The translations under genes and the position numbers were made by a program. From Aurantimonadaceae bacterium (GTDB taxonomy: Bacteria > Pseudomonadota > Alphaproteobacteria > Rhizobiales > Rhizobiaceae), in contig CANJKV010000007.1 in assembly GCA_947474855.1 (NCBI GenBank), positions 1-64,000 on the forward strand: a DNA stretch of 64,000 nt. Reading direction: 5' to 3'. Position 1 is the stretch's first letter, and the number at the start of each line of letters is the position of its first letter. The notes under the pieces were generated by a model that made no database searches, had not been told where the DNA came from, and worked only from the letters and a program-made list of their open reading frames with translations. Of the stretch, positions 11,426-20,860 are shown piece after piece.

Positions 11426-12213
11426 GCGCGCCCCGCATCGAGGTCCGCGACCTCACGGTCGTCTTCGAGGGCCGCGGCCGGCGCGTCGCAGCCGTCGACG
11501 GCGTGTCCTTCACCGTCGCCCCCCGCCAGTCCTTCGGCCTCGTCGGCGAATCGGGCTCCGGCAAGTCGACGATCCTGCGCGCCATCTGCGGCCTCGCGCC
11601 CGTCGCGGACGGCACGATCAGCCTCGACGGCGAGGCGCCGCCCGCCGCCCGCCGCGCGTTCGCGCGCCGCGTCCAGATGGTGTTCCAGGACCCCTACGGC
11701 TCGCTCCATCCCCGCCACACCGTCGACCGCGTCCTATCCGAGCCGCTGGAGATCCACGGCTTCAAGGACCGCGACGCGCGCATCGCATCGGTCCTCGCCG
11801 ATGTCGGCCTCGGCCCGGAATTCCGCTTCCGCCTGCCGCACCAGCTCTCCGGCGGCCAGCGCCAGCGCGTCGCCATCGCCCGCGCCCTCGTCACCGAGCC
11901 GGACATCCTCCTTCTCGACGAGCCGACGAGCGCCCTCGACGCCTCGATCCAGGCCGAGATCCTGAACCTCCTCAACCGTCTGCGCCGCGAGAAGGGCCTG
12001 ACCTTCCTGATGGTCAGCCACGACCTCGCCGTGATCGACCACATGTGCGACCGCCTCCTGGTCATGCGGAACGGGCGGATGGTGGAGGAACTGTCGCGGA
12101 CGAGCCTCGACAGCCGCGCGGTGTCCGCCGACTACACCCGAGCCCTCCTCGTGGCGAGCGAAGGTTTCCGCCGCGGCCAGCCGGCGCCGGAGGCCGTGCC
12201 GATCAGCCGGTGA
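11422..12213 (+). CDS. ABC transporter ATP-binding protein (DppF-like)
   Basis: GESGSGKS, LSGGQRQR, LLLDEPTSALD; ATGA overlap with previous gene. Confidence 0.9.
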   Translation: MSAPRIEVRDLTVVFEGRGRRVAAVDGVSFTVAPRQSFGLVGESGSGKSTILRAICGLAPVADGTISLDGEAPPAARRAFARRVQMVFQDPYGSLHPRHTVDRVLSEPLEIHGFKDRDARIASVLADVGLGPEFRFRLPHQLSGGQRQRVAIARALVTEPDILLLDEPTSALDASIQAEILNLLNRLRREKGLTFLMVSHDLAVIDHMCDRLLVMRNGRMVEELSRTSLDSRAVSADYTRALLVASEGFRRGQPAPEAVPISR

Positions 12214-12985
12214 TCAGCCCCGTCACGCCGCGCCGGATGAGATCCAGCGAGACGAGGACGAGCAGCGCCGTCAGGGCCTGCCGGAAACGCGCCTCGTTCG
12301 TGCGCCTGAGCCAGGCGGTGCCCGCGAGCGTGCCGAGGAAGCCGACGGCGACCATGCCCGCGATCAGGCCGGCATAGGGCGCGAGCGCGACGCCGAGCGA
12401 CAGGAAGGCGAGCCCCTTCAGGGCGTGCTGGACGGCCGTTATCGCGGCGAGCGTGCCGACGAGCGTCATCCTGTCCGCGAAGGTCTTCGAGAGGACCGCG
12501 GCGTTGAGCGGCCCAGTGGCGCCGAAGAACATCGTGAGAAAGGTCGTGCCGAAGCCCGCGACGGCGAAGCCGACCGGCCCGATGGCGGCGAGGCGCGGCA
12601 GGCGCAGGAGGGTAATTGCGAGAACGAAGAGGCCGAGCGCCGTCAGAAGCACCGGCTCGGGAAGCGTCACCACGAAGCGGGCGCCGAGAAGCGCGCCGAT
12701 CGCGCCGCCGGCGAGAAAGGGCGGCACCACGCGCCAGGAAACCGCCCGGCGCTGCACGACGACGCGTCCCACGTTCGAGCCGAGCTGGACGAGGCCGTGC
12801 ACCGGTATCAGCGCCGCCACCGGCAGGACGAAAGAGAGCGCCGCGAGAAGCGCGAGCCCGCCGCCGAGCCCGAAGGCGGCGGTGAGCGCCGAGGTCGCGA
12901 AGCTGGCGAGCAGCATCAGGAGCCCGGTTCCGGGCTCCATGCCCAGGGGCAGGAGCGAAAGGCCGGCGAAGCTCTCCGGGCTCAC
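12203..12985 (-). CDS. TSUP family (TauE/SafE-like) membrane transporter
   Basis: Multi-TM protein GTGLLMLLASFATSALTAAFGLGGGLALLAAL...; candidate GTG at 12985 overlaps the upstream stop (GTGA); alternative ATG at 12940. Confidence 0.82.
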   Translation of the reverse strand: MSPESFAGLSLLPLGMEPGTGLLMLLASFATSALTAAFGLGGGLALLAALSFVLPVAALIPVHGLVQLGSNVGRVVVQRRAVSWRVVPPFLAGGAIGALLGARFVVTLPEPVLLTALGLFVLAITLLRLPRLAAIGPVGFAVAGFGTTFLTMFFGATGPLNAAVLSKTFADRMTLVGTLAAITAVQHALKGLAFLSLGVALAPYAGLIAGMVAVGFLGTLAGTAWLRRTNEARFRQALTALLVLVSLDLIRRGVTGLITG

Positions 12986-13995
12986 ACGCCCGTCGGCCCG
13001 CGCACGCTTTCCTGGGGCGTTTCCTGCGTCAGCGGCCCGCCGCGGGTGAACTGGCCCATCGGGCGGAAGCGCACGAGATAGGTCGGCAGGATCGCGTCGA
13101 TCGTATGGGGGCGAATATCGAAGGCCTCGAAGGTACGCCCCTCGCGCACCGCCTCGTCGGACACGACGTTGTCGACCTGAAGCTGCACCACCTGGTCCGG
13201 CGTCAGCGGCGCGCCCGGCAGGTGCTGCGCGAAGCCCGCGAGCCGGTCGGCGAGACCGAAGGGGATCGAGACGAAGGAGCGCTTGCGGTCGACGACGCGC
13301 AGCATCTCCTCCATCATCTCGCGGAAGGTCAGCACCTCCGGCCCGCCGAGCTCGTAGATCCGCCCGCCCGGCACCTCGCCGTCGACCGCCTTTGCGACGG
13401 CCTCGGCGACGTCGCCGACGAACACCGGCTGGAAGCGCGTCGCCCCGCCGCCGAGGAGCGGCAGCACCGGCGAGACGCGCGCCATGTTGGCGAAGCGGTT
13501 GAAGAACTGGTCCTCGGCGCCGAAGACGATCGAGGGGCGCAGGATGCGCGCGCCCGGCACGGCCGACAGCACGGCTGCCTCGCCCTCCGCCTTGGTGCGG
13601 GCATAGTCGCTGCGCGAGCCCGTGTCGGCGCCGATCGCCGACATCTGCGTCACGCCGATGCCGGCCCGCGCCGCCGCTTCCGCCACGACCCGCGGCCCTT
13701 CGGCCTGGAGGGCGTCGAAGCTCTGCTGCCCGCTCTCGGACAGGATGCCGACGAGGTTGACGACGTGGTGGGCACCGTCCATCGCCCGTTCCACCGACCA
13801 GGGAAACCGCAGGTTCGCCTGGACCGGCATGATCTGGCCGAGATTGCCGTTGGGCTGAAGGTGGTAGGCGAGGTGCGGCCGGCGCGAGGCGACGCGGATG
13901 CGATGACCGCGCTTGGCGAGCGCCCGCACGACGTAGCGGCCGATGAACCCGCTGCCGCCGAACACCGTCACCGTTTCTTTCGTGTCGATCGCCAT
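12982..13995 (-). CDS. complex I NDUFA9-like NAD(P)-binding (atypical SDR) protein
   Basis: MAIDTKETVTVFGGSGFIGRYVVRALAKRGHRIRVASRRPHLAYHLQPNGNLGQIMPVQANLR; start at 13995. Confidence 0.85.
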   Translation of the reverse strand: MAIDTKETVTVFGGSGFIGRYVVRALAKRGHRIRVASRRPHLAYHLQPNGNLGQIMPVQANLRFPWSVERAMDGAHHVVNLVGILSESGQQSFDALQAEGPRVVAEAAARAGIGVTQMSAIGADTGSRSDYARTKAEGEAAVLSAVPGARILRPSIVFGAEDQFFNRFANMARVSPVLPLLGGGATRFQPVFVGDVAEAVAKAVDGEVPGGRIYELGGPEVLTFREMMEEMLRVVDRKRSFVSIPFGLADRLAGFAQHLPGAPLTPDQVVQLQVDNVVSDEAVREGRTFEAFDIRPHTIDAILPTYLVRFRPMGQFTRGGPLTQETPQESVRGPTGV

Positions 13996-14285
13996 CGATC
14001 CGTCGCTCCGCTCTTCTGGCCCCGAAGGCCTCTGAACTGCCCGTGAAACGCCGCTGTCCGCGAACAGGTTCTTGGTCGCCAAACCGCGCCGCCGTCGCCG
14101 CCGTTCCCGAGCCGCGGGCGCCCGCACCGAAGCGGCCCGTTCCGTCCGCCTGTAGCCTGTTCGCGCGCCCGCGGGAAGCCGCCGCGAGGCGCCGCTCGCC
14201 GTTCCGCGGAGGTCGCCGGATTTTCGCTCCGTCCGCCAATGAGCGCGTTGACTTCCGCCGCGCCCCCGCATAATGGTCCGCCCGT

Positions 14286-14370
14286 GCCCAGGTGGCGGAA
14301 TTGGTAGACGCGCACGGTTCAGGTCCGTGTGCCGCGAGGCGTGAAGGTTCGAGTCCTTTCCTGGGCACCA
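14286..14370 (+). tRNA. tRNA-Leu (anticodon CAG), CCA encoded
   Basis: gcccagg...cctgggc acceptor stem, ggttcgagtcc T-arm, anticodon stem-loop cacgg-ttCAGgt-ccgtg, long variable arm, terminal acca. Confidence 0.95.
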
Positions 14371-14457
14371 ATCCTCTCCCAAGCTGTTGAGCTGGTGAGG
14401 TTTTCCGCAAAAACAGAGACTTAGTGCTGCCCGAGTGATACACACGGGTGATACACA

Positions 14458-15993
14458 ATGGTCCTCTGCATGGCGCGTCCCTTCAAGCATCCGAAAACCG
14501 GCATGTACTGGCTGCGGCGCCGGGTGCCGGCCGATCTCATCGCGCTCGTCGGCAAGCGAGAAGAGCTGCTGAGCCTTAAGACCAAGGACGCTAGCGAGGC
14601 GAAACGCCTGCACGCGGCAGCGCTTGCCGAGCTCGAGGCACGCTGGGACCAGCTGCGCGCGGGCACCGTCAAGCTGAGCGAACGCGAAGCGCTGGAGATC
14701 GCGCGCGACCTCTTCGACCGCTGGATCGAGCTCCATCGGGACGAGCCGAGCCAACAGACCCGTTGGCGAACGAACCTGTTCGGGATGCTCTGGCGTTCGC
14801 CGACCGCCGAAGAGCTCAGCTTACCCCTGAGCGCGGTCGACATGGATGGCGTCAAGCGAAGGCAGATGGAAGCGCTCGCCTTCGAGGGCGCCGACGCGCT
14901 GCTGCAGCGGCGCGGGCTCGTCACCGATGGCGAGAGCCGATCCAAACTGGCGCGGGCGGTGGCTGCCATCCTTCAACGGGCAAGCCTCGCCCTCGAGGCG
15001 CAGGCGCGAGGCGACCTGGGCGTGACGTTCGCCTCGGACGAAGGTTCGCTTCCGACCGCGGCCCCTGCACCAAGCGAGCGCAGAAAGGCGTTGACGTTCG
15101 ACGACGCTTTGAAGCTCTGGACGCTGGAGCGCCGGCCCCGCGATAAGACGCAATACGAGTGGCGGCGCGTCATGAACGAGTTTGCCGCCTTTGTCGGCCA
15201 TCGCCAGGCCGACCGCCTGACGCCAGACGATTTCATCCGCTGGAAGCAGGCCCTTCTTGAGGCTGGCCGCTCGACGAAGACGATTCGCGATGCCAAGCTC
15301 GCTCCGATGCGGGCGATCCTACAGGTCGCGGTTGAGAACCGCCGGCTGAGCGACAATCCGGCCGAGAAGGTGACGGTCACGGTGAAGAAGGTGGCGGCCG
15401 AGGCGCGGCGCGACTTCACCGAGGAGGAAGCCGTGACCGTGCTGAAGGCTGCGGCTTTGGAGAAGAAGCCGGTGCTGCGTTGGGTGCCCTGGCTCTGCGC
15501 CTATTCCGGTGCCCGCGTTTCTGAGGTGTGCCAGCTGCGTCGCGAGGACGTGTACCAGCAGGAAGGCATCTGGGTGATGCGGTTCTCGGCTGAAGCCGGA
15601 GACCTCAAGACCGCCAACTCGGAGCGCATAGTTCCCCTGCACGCCGCCCTGATCGCCTCCGGCTTCCTGACCTTCGCGGACAAAACGAAGACGGGACCGC
15701 TGTTTGCCGACGTAAAGCCTGACGTTTTCGGCCGCCGGGGCGGCAACGGCTTGAAGGTCATCGGACGCTGGGTCCGTGACTTGGGATTGACCGATCCTCG
15801 CTTGGCACCGAACCACTCCTGGCGCCACCGCTTCAAGACCATGGGCCGTCGTTACGATCTGCGCCTAGACATCGTGGACGCGATGGTCGGGCACGCGCCG
15901 AACAAGGTGGGCGACCGCTACGGGGCCCATCCGGTCACCGCCATGCTGCGCGAGATGGAAAAGATACCCAGCCTCGTCCTCGAACCGAGCTGA
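14458..15993 (+). CDS. tyrosine recombinase/site-specific integrase (DUF6538-type N-terminus)
   Basis: MARPFKHPKTGMYWLRRRVPADLIALVGKREELLSLKTKDASEAKRLH...; catalytic region YSGARVSEVCQLRREDV...HSWRHRFKTMGR...MVGHAPNKVGDRYG. Start may be 14470. Lies about 100 bp from the tRNA-Leu 3' end. Confidence 0.92.
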   Translation: MVLCMARPFKHPKTGMYWLRRRVPADLIALVGKREELLSLKTKDASEAKRLHAAALAELEARWDQLRAGTVKLSEREALEIARDLFDRWIELHRDEPSQQTRWRTNLFGMLWRSPTAEELSLPLSAVDMDGVKRRQMEALAFEGADALLQRRGLVTDGESRSKLARAVAAILQRASLALEAQARGDLGVTFASDEGSLPTAAPAPSERRKALTFDDALKLWTLERRPRDKTQYEWRRVMNEFAAFVGHRQADRLTPDDFIRWKQALLEAGRSTKTIRDAKLAPMRAILQVAVENRRLSDNPAEKVTVTVKKVAAEARRDFTEEEAVTVLKAAALEKKPVLRWVPWLCAYSGARVSEVCQLRREDVYQQEGIWVMRFSAEAGDLKTANSERIVPLHAALIASGFLTFADKTKTGPLFADVKPDVFGRRGGNGLKVIGRWVRDLGLTDPRLAPNHSWRHRFKTMGRRYDLRLDIVDAMVGHAPNKVGDRYGAHPVTAMLREMEKIPSLVLEPS

Positions 15994-16041
15994 GGCCCTT
16001 CGACGCTGGCGGGAGCAGCGCAGCGGCAGCCATTGCCCCTG

Positions 16042-16463
16042 CTACACCTCTCGGGGATCGAGCAAGGCGTCGGCAGCGGCCTCGATCTCGTCACGCCATG
16101 CGAGGAGGTGAAGCCAGCGCTCCGGGATGGCGGAGGCGCCGTACATCGCACCGGCGATCTGTCCGGTTACGGCGCCGACCGTGTCGGCGTCCTCGCCGAG
16201 GTTGACGGCAAGGATCACCGCCTCCTCGAAGCTCGCTGTGCGGGCCGTCGCCCAAAGCGCGGCTTCCAGCGTGTGGACAACGTAGCCCGAGGAGCCGATG
16301 GCGTCCCGCTGCTTGGCTCGCCAGCGGCCGGCCGCGATGGCGGCGATCCGGGGATCGCCTGTCCAGGGCCGAGCGCCAAGCGGATCGCCCTCGCCGAGGA
16401 TCGATCCGCGCAGGATCCTGGCGAAGAGCATGCAGGCCTCGACCGCCTGGGGCGCGCCGTGCG
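16042..16463 (-). pseudogene. C-terminal fragment of an ADP-ribosylglycohydrolase (DraG-like) family protein
   Basis: Reverse-strand THGAPQAVEACMLFARILRGS...PRIAAIAAGRWRAKQRDAIGSSGYVVHTLEAALWATARTASFEEAVILAVNLGEDADTVGAVTGQIAGAMYGASAIPERWL. The part of the ORF upstream of ~16463 is only antisense of the next feature. Confidence 0.7.
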
Positions 16464-16870
16464 TCGTGCGGCTCGGCGTCGACGTGGCCAGCGTCGAGGC
16501 AGGTATCGTGGGCGCCGACGCCGCGCGAGAGATCGCAGCGCGCCATCCCAGCATCGATCCCGCCTCGATCAAGGGCAAAGCGTTCGACATGCTGTTCCGT
16601 GAACTATGCGCCACGCAGGCCCTCGCGACGAGCGAGGGTCGCCAAGTGCTGACGCCGTTCGCGTTCGTGTCTGCCCTCGCCGGAGCCCTGCTGGCGGTGG
16701 AGCTCGTCAGGAAGGATTCGAACCTGCCCGACACGGGCGGCTGGCATGTCGATCCGTGGCGTGGCCCGGTCGGCCGCCTCAGGCGCCCGATGCCGCGAAA
16801 CCCCGACTGCGAGTTCTGCTCCAAGCCGCACTTCCGTGCCGTCATCGACGAGTACTGGCCAAGGAGCTGA
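16464..16870 (+). pseudogene. C-terminal fragment of a ThiF/E1-like adenylyltransferase family protein
   Basis: Translation in ORF 16298..16870: LTPFAFVSALAGALLAVELVR ... HVDPWRGPVGRLRRPMPRNPDCEFCSKPHFRAVIDEYWPRS; the SALAGALLAVELVR helix and a terminal CxxC resemble C-termini of E1-like proteins. N-terminal adenylation domain absent. Confidence 0.5.
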
Positions 16871-17313
16871 GTTCCGCACATACTGTGCATCAGACCCCAT
16901 TATCGGGAAGCGCGGATCGTTCGCGACGCCGCTCTCCTGGGCACCCCGCTCAATACATGTAGCCTGCGAGTGTACCCGTCCTTCGCCCTACGCCGCGGTA
17001 GCTATCGCATTCTCGGCGCAGCAGCCGCGCGCCGCTCATCTGCGCTCGAAAGCATGGCCTGACCGCGCCGCAAGGGAGCGCAAAGGGCCGATAGCGGAAC
17101 GTCGGCTTTTGAGCACTGTGGGCCGAGAACCAGCCGATCGGCAGCCAGGTGCGACGTGGCGTACATAGCTTGAGTGACTGAGTACGGGGAGAGGTGAGGC
17201 CGAACGCGCATATTGGAGAAACGGGCAAGAGACGGCGACAAACCGGCAACTCGCCGTAGCGCGACGCTTCCATAAACGGGTCATCGCAACAAGCGATCTG
17301 AAGGAGATCGACG

Positions 17314-18069
17314 ATGACCACCCTTTCCCTCGTGACCGGCGGCAGCCGCGGCCTCGGCCGCAACACCGCGCTCAGCATCGCGCGCCATGGTGGCGACGTG
17401 ATCCTCACCTTTCGCAACGGCGCGGAACAGGCCCGATCCGTCGTCAGCGAGATCGAGGCGCTCGGCCGCAAGGCCGTCGCCCTGCAGCTCGACGTCAGCG
17501 ACGTGTCCTCGTTCGGCAGCTTCGCGGATGCCGTCCGCGCAGCCCTGTCCTCCACTTGGGGGCGCAACCGGATCGATCACCTCGTCAACAACGCCGGCCA
17601 CGGCGAGATGGCGAGCTTCGCCGAGACGACCGAGGCGCAGTTCGACGCCCTCTTCGACACGCACGTGAAGGGCGTGTTCTTTCTTACCCAGGCGCTGCTG
17701 CCGCTCCTCGCCGACGGTGGGCGGATCGTGAACTTCTCGAGCGGCCTCACTCGCGTGTCCGTGCCCGGCTTCTCAGCCTATTCGGCCGCCAAGGGCGCGG
17801 TGGAGGTTCTGACGCTCTACATGGCCAGGGAGCTCGGCAGCCGCGGCATCACCGTCAACACCGTGGCGCCGGGCGCGATCGAGACCGACTTCCTGGGTGG
17901 TGCGGTGCGCGACATGCCCGACCTCAACCGGCAGTTCGCCGGCATGACCGTGCTCGGCCGCGTCGGGGTGCCCGACGATATCGGGCCGATGGTGGCGAGC
18001 CTTCTCGGCCCCGACAACCGCTGGATCACCGCCCAGCGCATCGAGGTCTCGGGCGGTCAGACGATTTAG
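17314..18069 (+). CDS. SDR family NAD(P)-dependent oxidoreductase
   Basis: LVTGGSRGLGRNTAL, NNAGHGEM, YSAAKGAVE; aaggag RBS upstream. Confidence 0.92.
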   Translation: MTTLSLVTGGSRGLGRNTALSIARHGGDVILTFRNGAEQARSVVSEIEALGRKAVALQLDVSDVSSFGSFADAVRAALSSTWGRNRIDHLVNNAGHGEMASFAETTEAQFDALFDTHVKGVFFLTQALLPLLADGGRIVNFSSGLTRVSVPGFSAYSAAKGAVEVLTLYMARELGSRGITVNTVAPGAIETDFLGGAVRDMPDLNRQFAGMTVLGRVGVPDDIGPMVASLLGPDNRWITAQRIEVSGGQTI

Positions 18070-18165
18070 GCCGCCGGGCGGCTCCGATGCACGGTTCGAG
18101 GCGTCGCCGTACTCCGGCGGCGCCTTTGCGTGTTCATGCATGACCAAGACCACACAGGATGTCCC

Positions 18166-18606
18166 ATGCCCAAGATCTTCATCCACGCGCCGCAGGGCAC
18201 GTTTGATCCTGCCGCTCGTCAGGCCGTCGCTTCTGCGCTGACAAACCTTGCGCTCGAATGCGAGCGCCTCCCCAAGTCACCACTCGTGACGAGTTCGGTC
18301 TGGACCTACTTCGATGACTATCCTGCCGAGGCGGTCTTCATGGGCAATGCGCCCGCTTCGCTCAAGCCGGTCTCGGTTCAGGTCTATGCCCTGGAAGGTG
18401 GTCTGGAGGCCGCCGACAGGCGACGGCTCATCGAAGATGCAACGACGATCCTCGCCCCTCACTGCCAAGTGGAAGGCAGCCCGGTGCCAGTCTTTATCGT
18501 CATCCACGAGGTGCGGGAAAGCCATTGGGGGTTCTGCGGGCGGAACGGCGACCTCGCCGCGATGCGGGCCTCGCCGCTCGATGCTCCCGCCCTGTGGGAT
18601 GCCTGA
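18166..18606 (+). CDS. tautomerase family (4-oxalocrotonate tautomerase-like) protein
   Basis: MPKIFIHAPQGTFDPAARQAVASALTNLALECE...; 146 aa, start at 18166 within ORF 18130..18606. Confidence 0.6.
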   Translation: MPKIFIHAPQGTFDPAARQAVASALTNLALECERLPKSPLVTSSVWTYFDDYPAEAVFMGNAPASLKPVSVQVYALEGGLEAADRRRLIEDATTILAPHCQVEGSPVPVFIVIHEVRESHWGFCGRNGDLAAMRASPLDAPALWDA

Positions 18607-18873
18607 GGCCCCCTCTGTACCCTATTGGCCGACCCGCTCGACGAATGAGAAGGCTCCCGGCCGCGGCCATGGCAGGAAGCCTTTTGCAATCCGGCGCGCG
18701 GGAAGCGAGATGACCATCAGGACAAGACCGTCGACCGGGCCTGGGCGGCTAGGGCTGGGCAGTGGAGGACGTAGCGCCCAGCCTGAGACGACCGCGTTGC
18801 TGGAAGCTGCGGCGTTCTTGCCCGTTTCTCCGAACCGGCTTGCGAGGCTTCAGGCCGGACGTAAGATGGCGGG

Positions 18874-19767
18874 ATGACCCAGACTCTGCTCGCCGCCGTC
18901 CGCCGCTACGCCGACGCCCATGCCGATCCCGCCGGCATCGCCAGGACGCCGGTGCCCGGGCTCTGCATGATCCGCGCGACCCGTCCCAGCGAGCTGCAAT
19001 ACGCGATCAACCGGCCGCTCGTGGCGCTCGTGGTGCAGGGCAGCAAGCGGGTGACGATGGGCAGCCAGACCTTCGACTTCGGCGCGGGCGAGTCGCTCTT
19101 GATCGCTGCCGACGTTCCGACCGTCAGCCAGATCACGCGCGCCGATGTGGGCCTGCCCTACTACTCGGTGGTGCTCGAGCTCGACCCCGCCGTGATCGAG
19201 CCACTCGCGATGGAGATGCGGGAGGTGCAGGCTTCTATGGGTGGGCCGATCCGGGTCGACCCGACGGAAGACGAGGTCGCCGACGCCGCGTTGCGGCTCC
19301 TGCGGGTGCTTGATCGTCCGGCTGCCCTGCCCGTCTTACAGGAGCAGCTCGTGCGCGAACTGCACTTCTGGCTGCTGGCTGGGCGGCACGGCCCGGCGAT
19401 CCGAAACCTCGGCGTCGCCGACAGCCACGCGCAGCGGATCGGCCGGGCCGTCGCCCTGATCCGCGAGGCTTACGCGCAACCGCTCGGCGTCGAGCGCCTC
19501 GCTGAAGCTGCGGGAATGAGCCTGTCCTCCTTCCACCAGCACTTCCGAGCCATCACGTCGCTGTCGCCGCTCCAGTTCCAGAAGCAGCTTCGCCTGATCG
19601 AGGCGCGGCGCCTGATGCTGTCGGAAAGGCAGACGGTCAGCAACGCCGCCTATGCCGTCGGCTACGAGAGCGTGCCCCAGTTCACGCGCGACTACGGGCG
19701 GCTGTTCGGCGCGCCGCCAGTGCGCGACGTCAAGCAAGCAAAGGAGCGCATGCTACAGGCGGCTTGA
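18874..19767 (+). CDS. AraC family transcriptional regulator (AraC_N type)
   Basis: N-terminal cupin-like region (ALVVQGSKRVTMGSQTFDFGAGESLLIAADVPTVSQI) plus C-terminal HTH (LAEAAGMSLSSFHQHFRAITSLSPLQFQKQLRLIEARRLM). Confidence 0.92.
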   Translation: MTQTLLAAVRRYADAHADPAGIARTPVPGLCMIRATRPSELQYAINRPLVALVVQGSKRVTMGSQTFDFGAGESLLIAADVPTVSQITRADVGLPYYSVVLELDPAVIEPLAMEMREVQASMGGPIRVDPTEDEVADAALRLLRVLDRPAALPVLQEQLVRELHFWLLAGRHGPAIRNLGVADSHAQRIGRAVALIREAYAQPLGVERLAEAAGMSLSSFHQHFRAITSLSPLQFQKQLRLIEARRLMLSERQTVSNAAYAVGYESVPQFTRDYGRLFGAPPVRDVKQAKERMLQAA

Positions 19768-20011
19768 TCGCCACCCTCATCCCCTCACGCCTGATTGGCA
19801 CTCGGGGGCCGAAAGCTGTCGGTCCGCTTTCAGGGTATCGAGCGGAAAAGCTGCCCATCTGCTATAAAGCATTCAGAACGGAACCTCTTCCGATCCGCAA
19901 TGGCCCATTCTTACAAGTGTCGTTGTGCGCTCGTACGTCCGTCTGGCCAAAACAGATCACCCGCCCATGCTCCATGTAACGGTCCCCGCTTCGACCGCTC
20001 ACGCCGTTGGT

Positions 20012-20860
20012 TCAGGTGACGTCAGCGAAAAAAGCCGGCATACGCCATGTCGGCCAGGCGTCCAGAGCCGTCATGATCTCGGCCTGCTGGGCGGACGTCT
20101 GCCAGGCCGCCAGCCCCGTCGAGACGAGGACCGAGTCGAGGCCCGCCCGCCGCGCGCCGAGGATGTCGTGCTCGATGCTGTCGCCGACGCAGACGACGCG
20201 TGCCCGGTCCGGCTCGCCGCACAGGCGCAGCGCCTCTGCGTAGATCTCGGGAAAGGGCTTGCCGAGGCGCATCACGCTGCCCCCCAGGCCCTCGTAGAGG
20301 TCGGCGATGGCGCCGGCGCTTGGCACGCTGCGGCCCTGCCAGAGCTTGTGCTGGTCCGGATTGAGGCAGAGGCAGGGAACGGCGCGCGCCGCGGCCGGCC
20401 GCAGCAGATCGGCATAGGCGTCCATTGAGACGCGCTCGGCCTCGCTGCCGGAGATCACCACGAGGTCGGCCTCGGCGCCCGACGCCGCCTCCGCCATGCC
20501 GAGGCTCGCGCCGAACGGCGGCGCGCCGGCGCCGGCGATCGTCAGGCATCGCCCGCCGGCCCTGGCCGGCGGGCCGGGCCGCCGGAGCACGGCGAGGCCG
20601 ACGTCGCCGGAGGTGACGAAGTGGTCGAAGAGCTCGCGCGGCAGGCCGAGCGCGGCGATGCGCGTCGCGTTGTAGGCGCCCTCGCGCCCGGAATTGGACA
20701 GGATGGCGACGGTCTTCCCGGCCGCCTTCAGCGCCCGGAGTGCGTCCGCCGCGCCCGCGTAGAGCCCTTCGTCGTCGCGAAGGACGCCGAACTGGTCGAG
20801 AAGGAAGACGTCGTAGCGCGCCATTAGGCCGGAAAGGCCGATCAACGGTGCGTCGCTCAT
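20012..20860 (-). CDS. HAD-type hydrolase (TIGR01459-like, NagD/class IIA)
   Basis: YDVFLLDQFGVLRDDEGLY, AILSNSGREG, RVVCVGDSIEHDILGARRAGLDSVLV; start ATG at 20860. Confidence 0.87.
   Translation of the reverse strand: MSDAPLIGLSGLMARYDVFLLDQFGVLRDDEGLYAGAADALRALKAAGKTVAILSNSGREGAYNATRIAALGLPRELFDHFVTSGDVGLAVLRRPGPPARAGGRCLTIAGAGAPPFGASLGMAEAASGAEADLVVISGSEAERVSMDAYADLLRPAAARAVPCLCLNPDQHKLWQGRSVPSAGAIADLYEGLGGSVMRLGKPFPEIYAEALRLCGEPDRARVVCVGDSIEHDILGARRAGLDSVLVSTGLAAWQTSAQQAEIMTALDAWPTWRMPAFFADVT

Noticed and set aside
16298-16463. N-terminal part of the 190-aa ORF 16298..16870
   Set aside because: Antisense of the ADP-ribosylglycohydrolase fragment; not part of the E1-like sequence.
16706-16730. 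aaggattcgaacctgccc resembles a tRNA T-arm on the minus strand
   Set aside because: No acceptor, D or anticodon arms; it encodes RKDSNLPD within the E1-like fragment.
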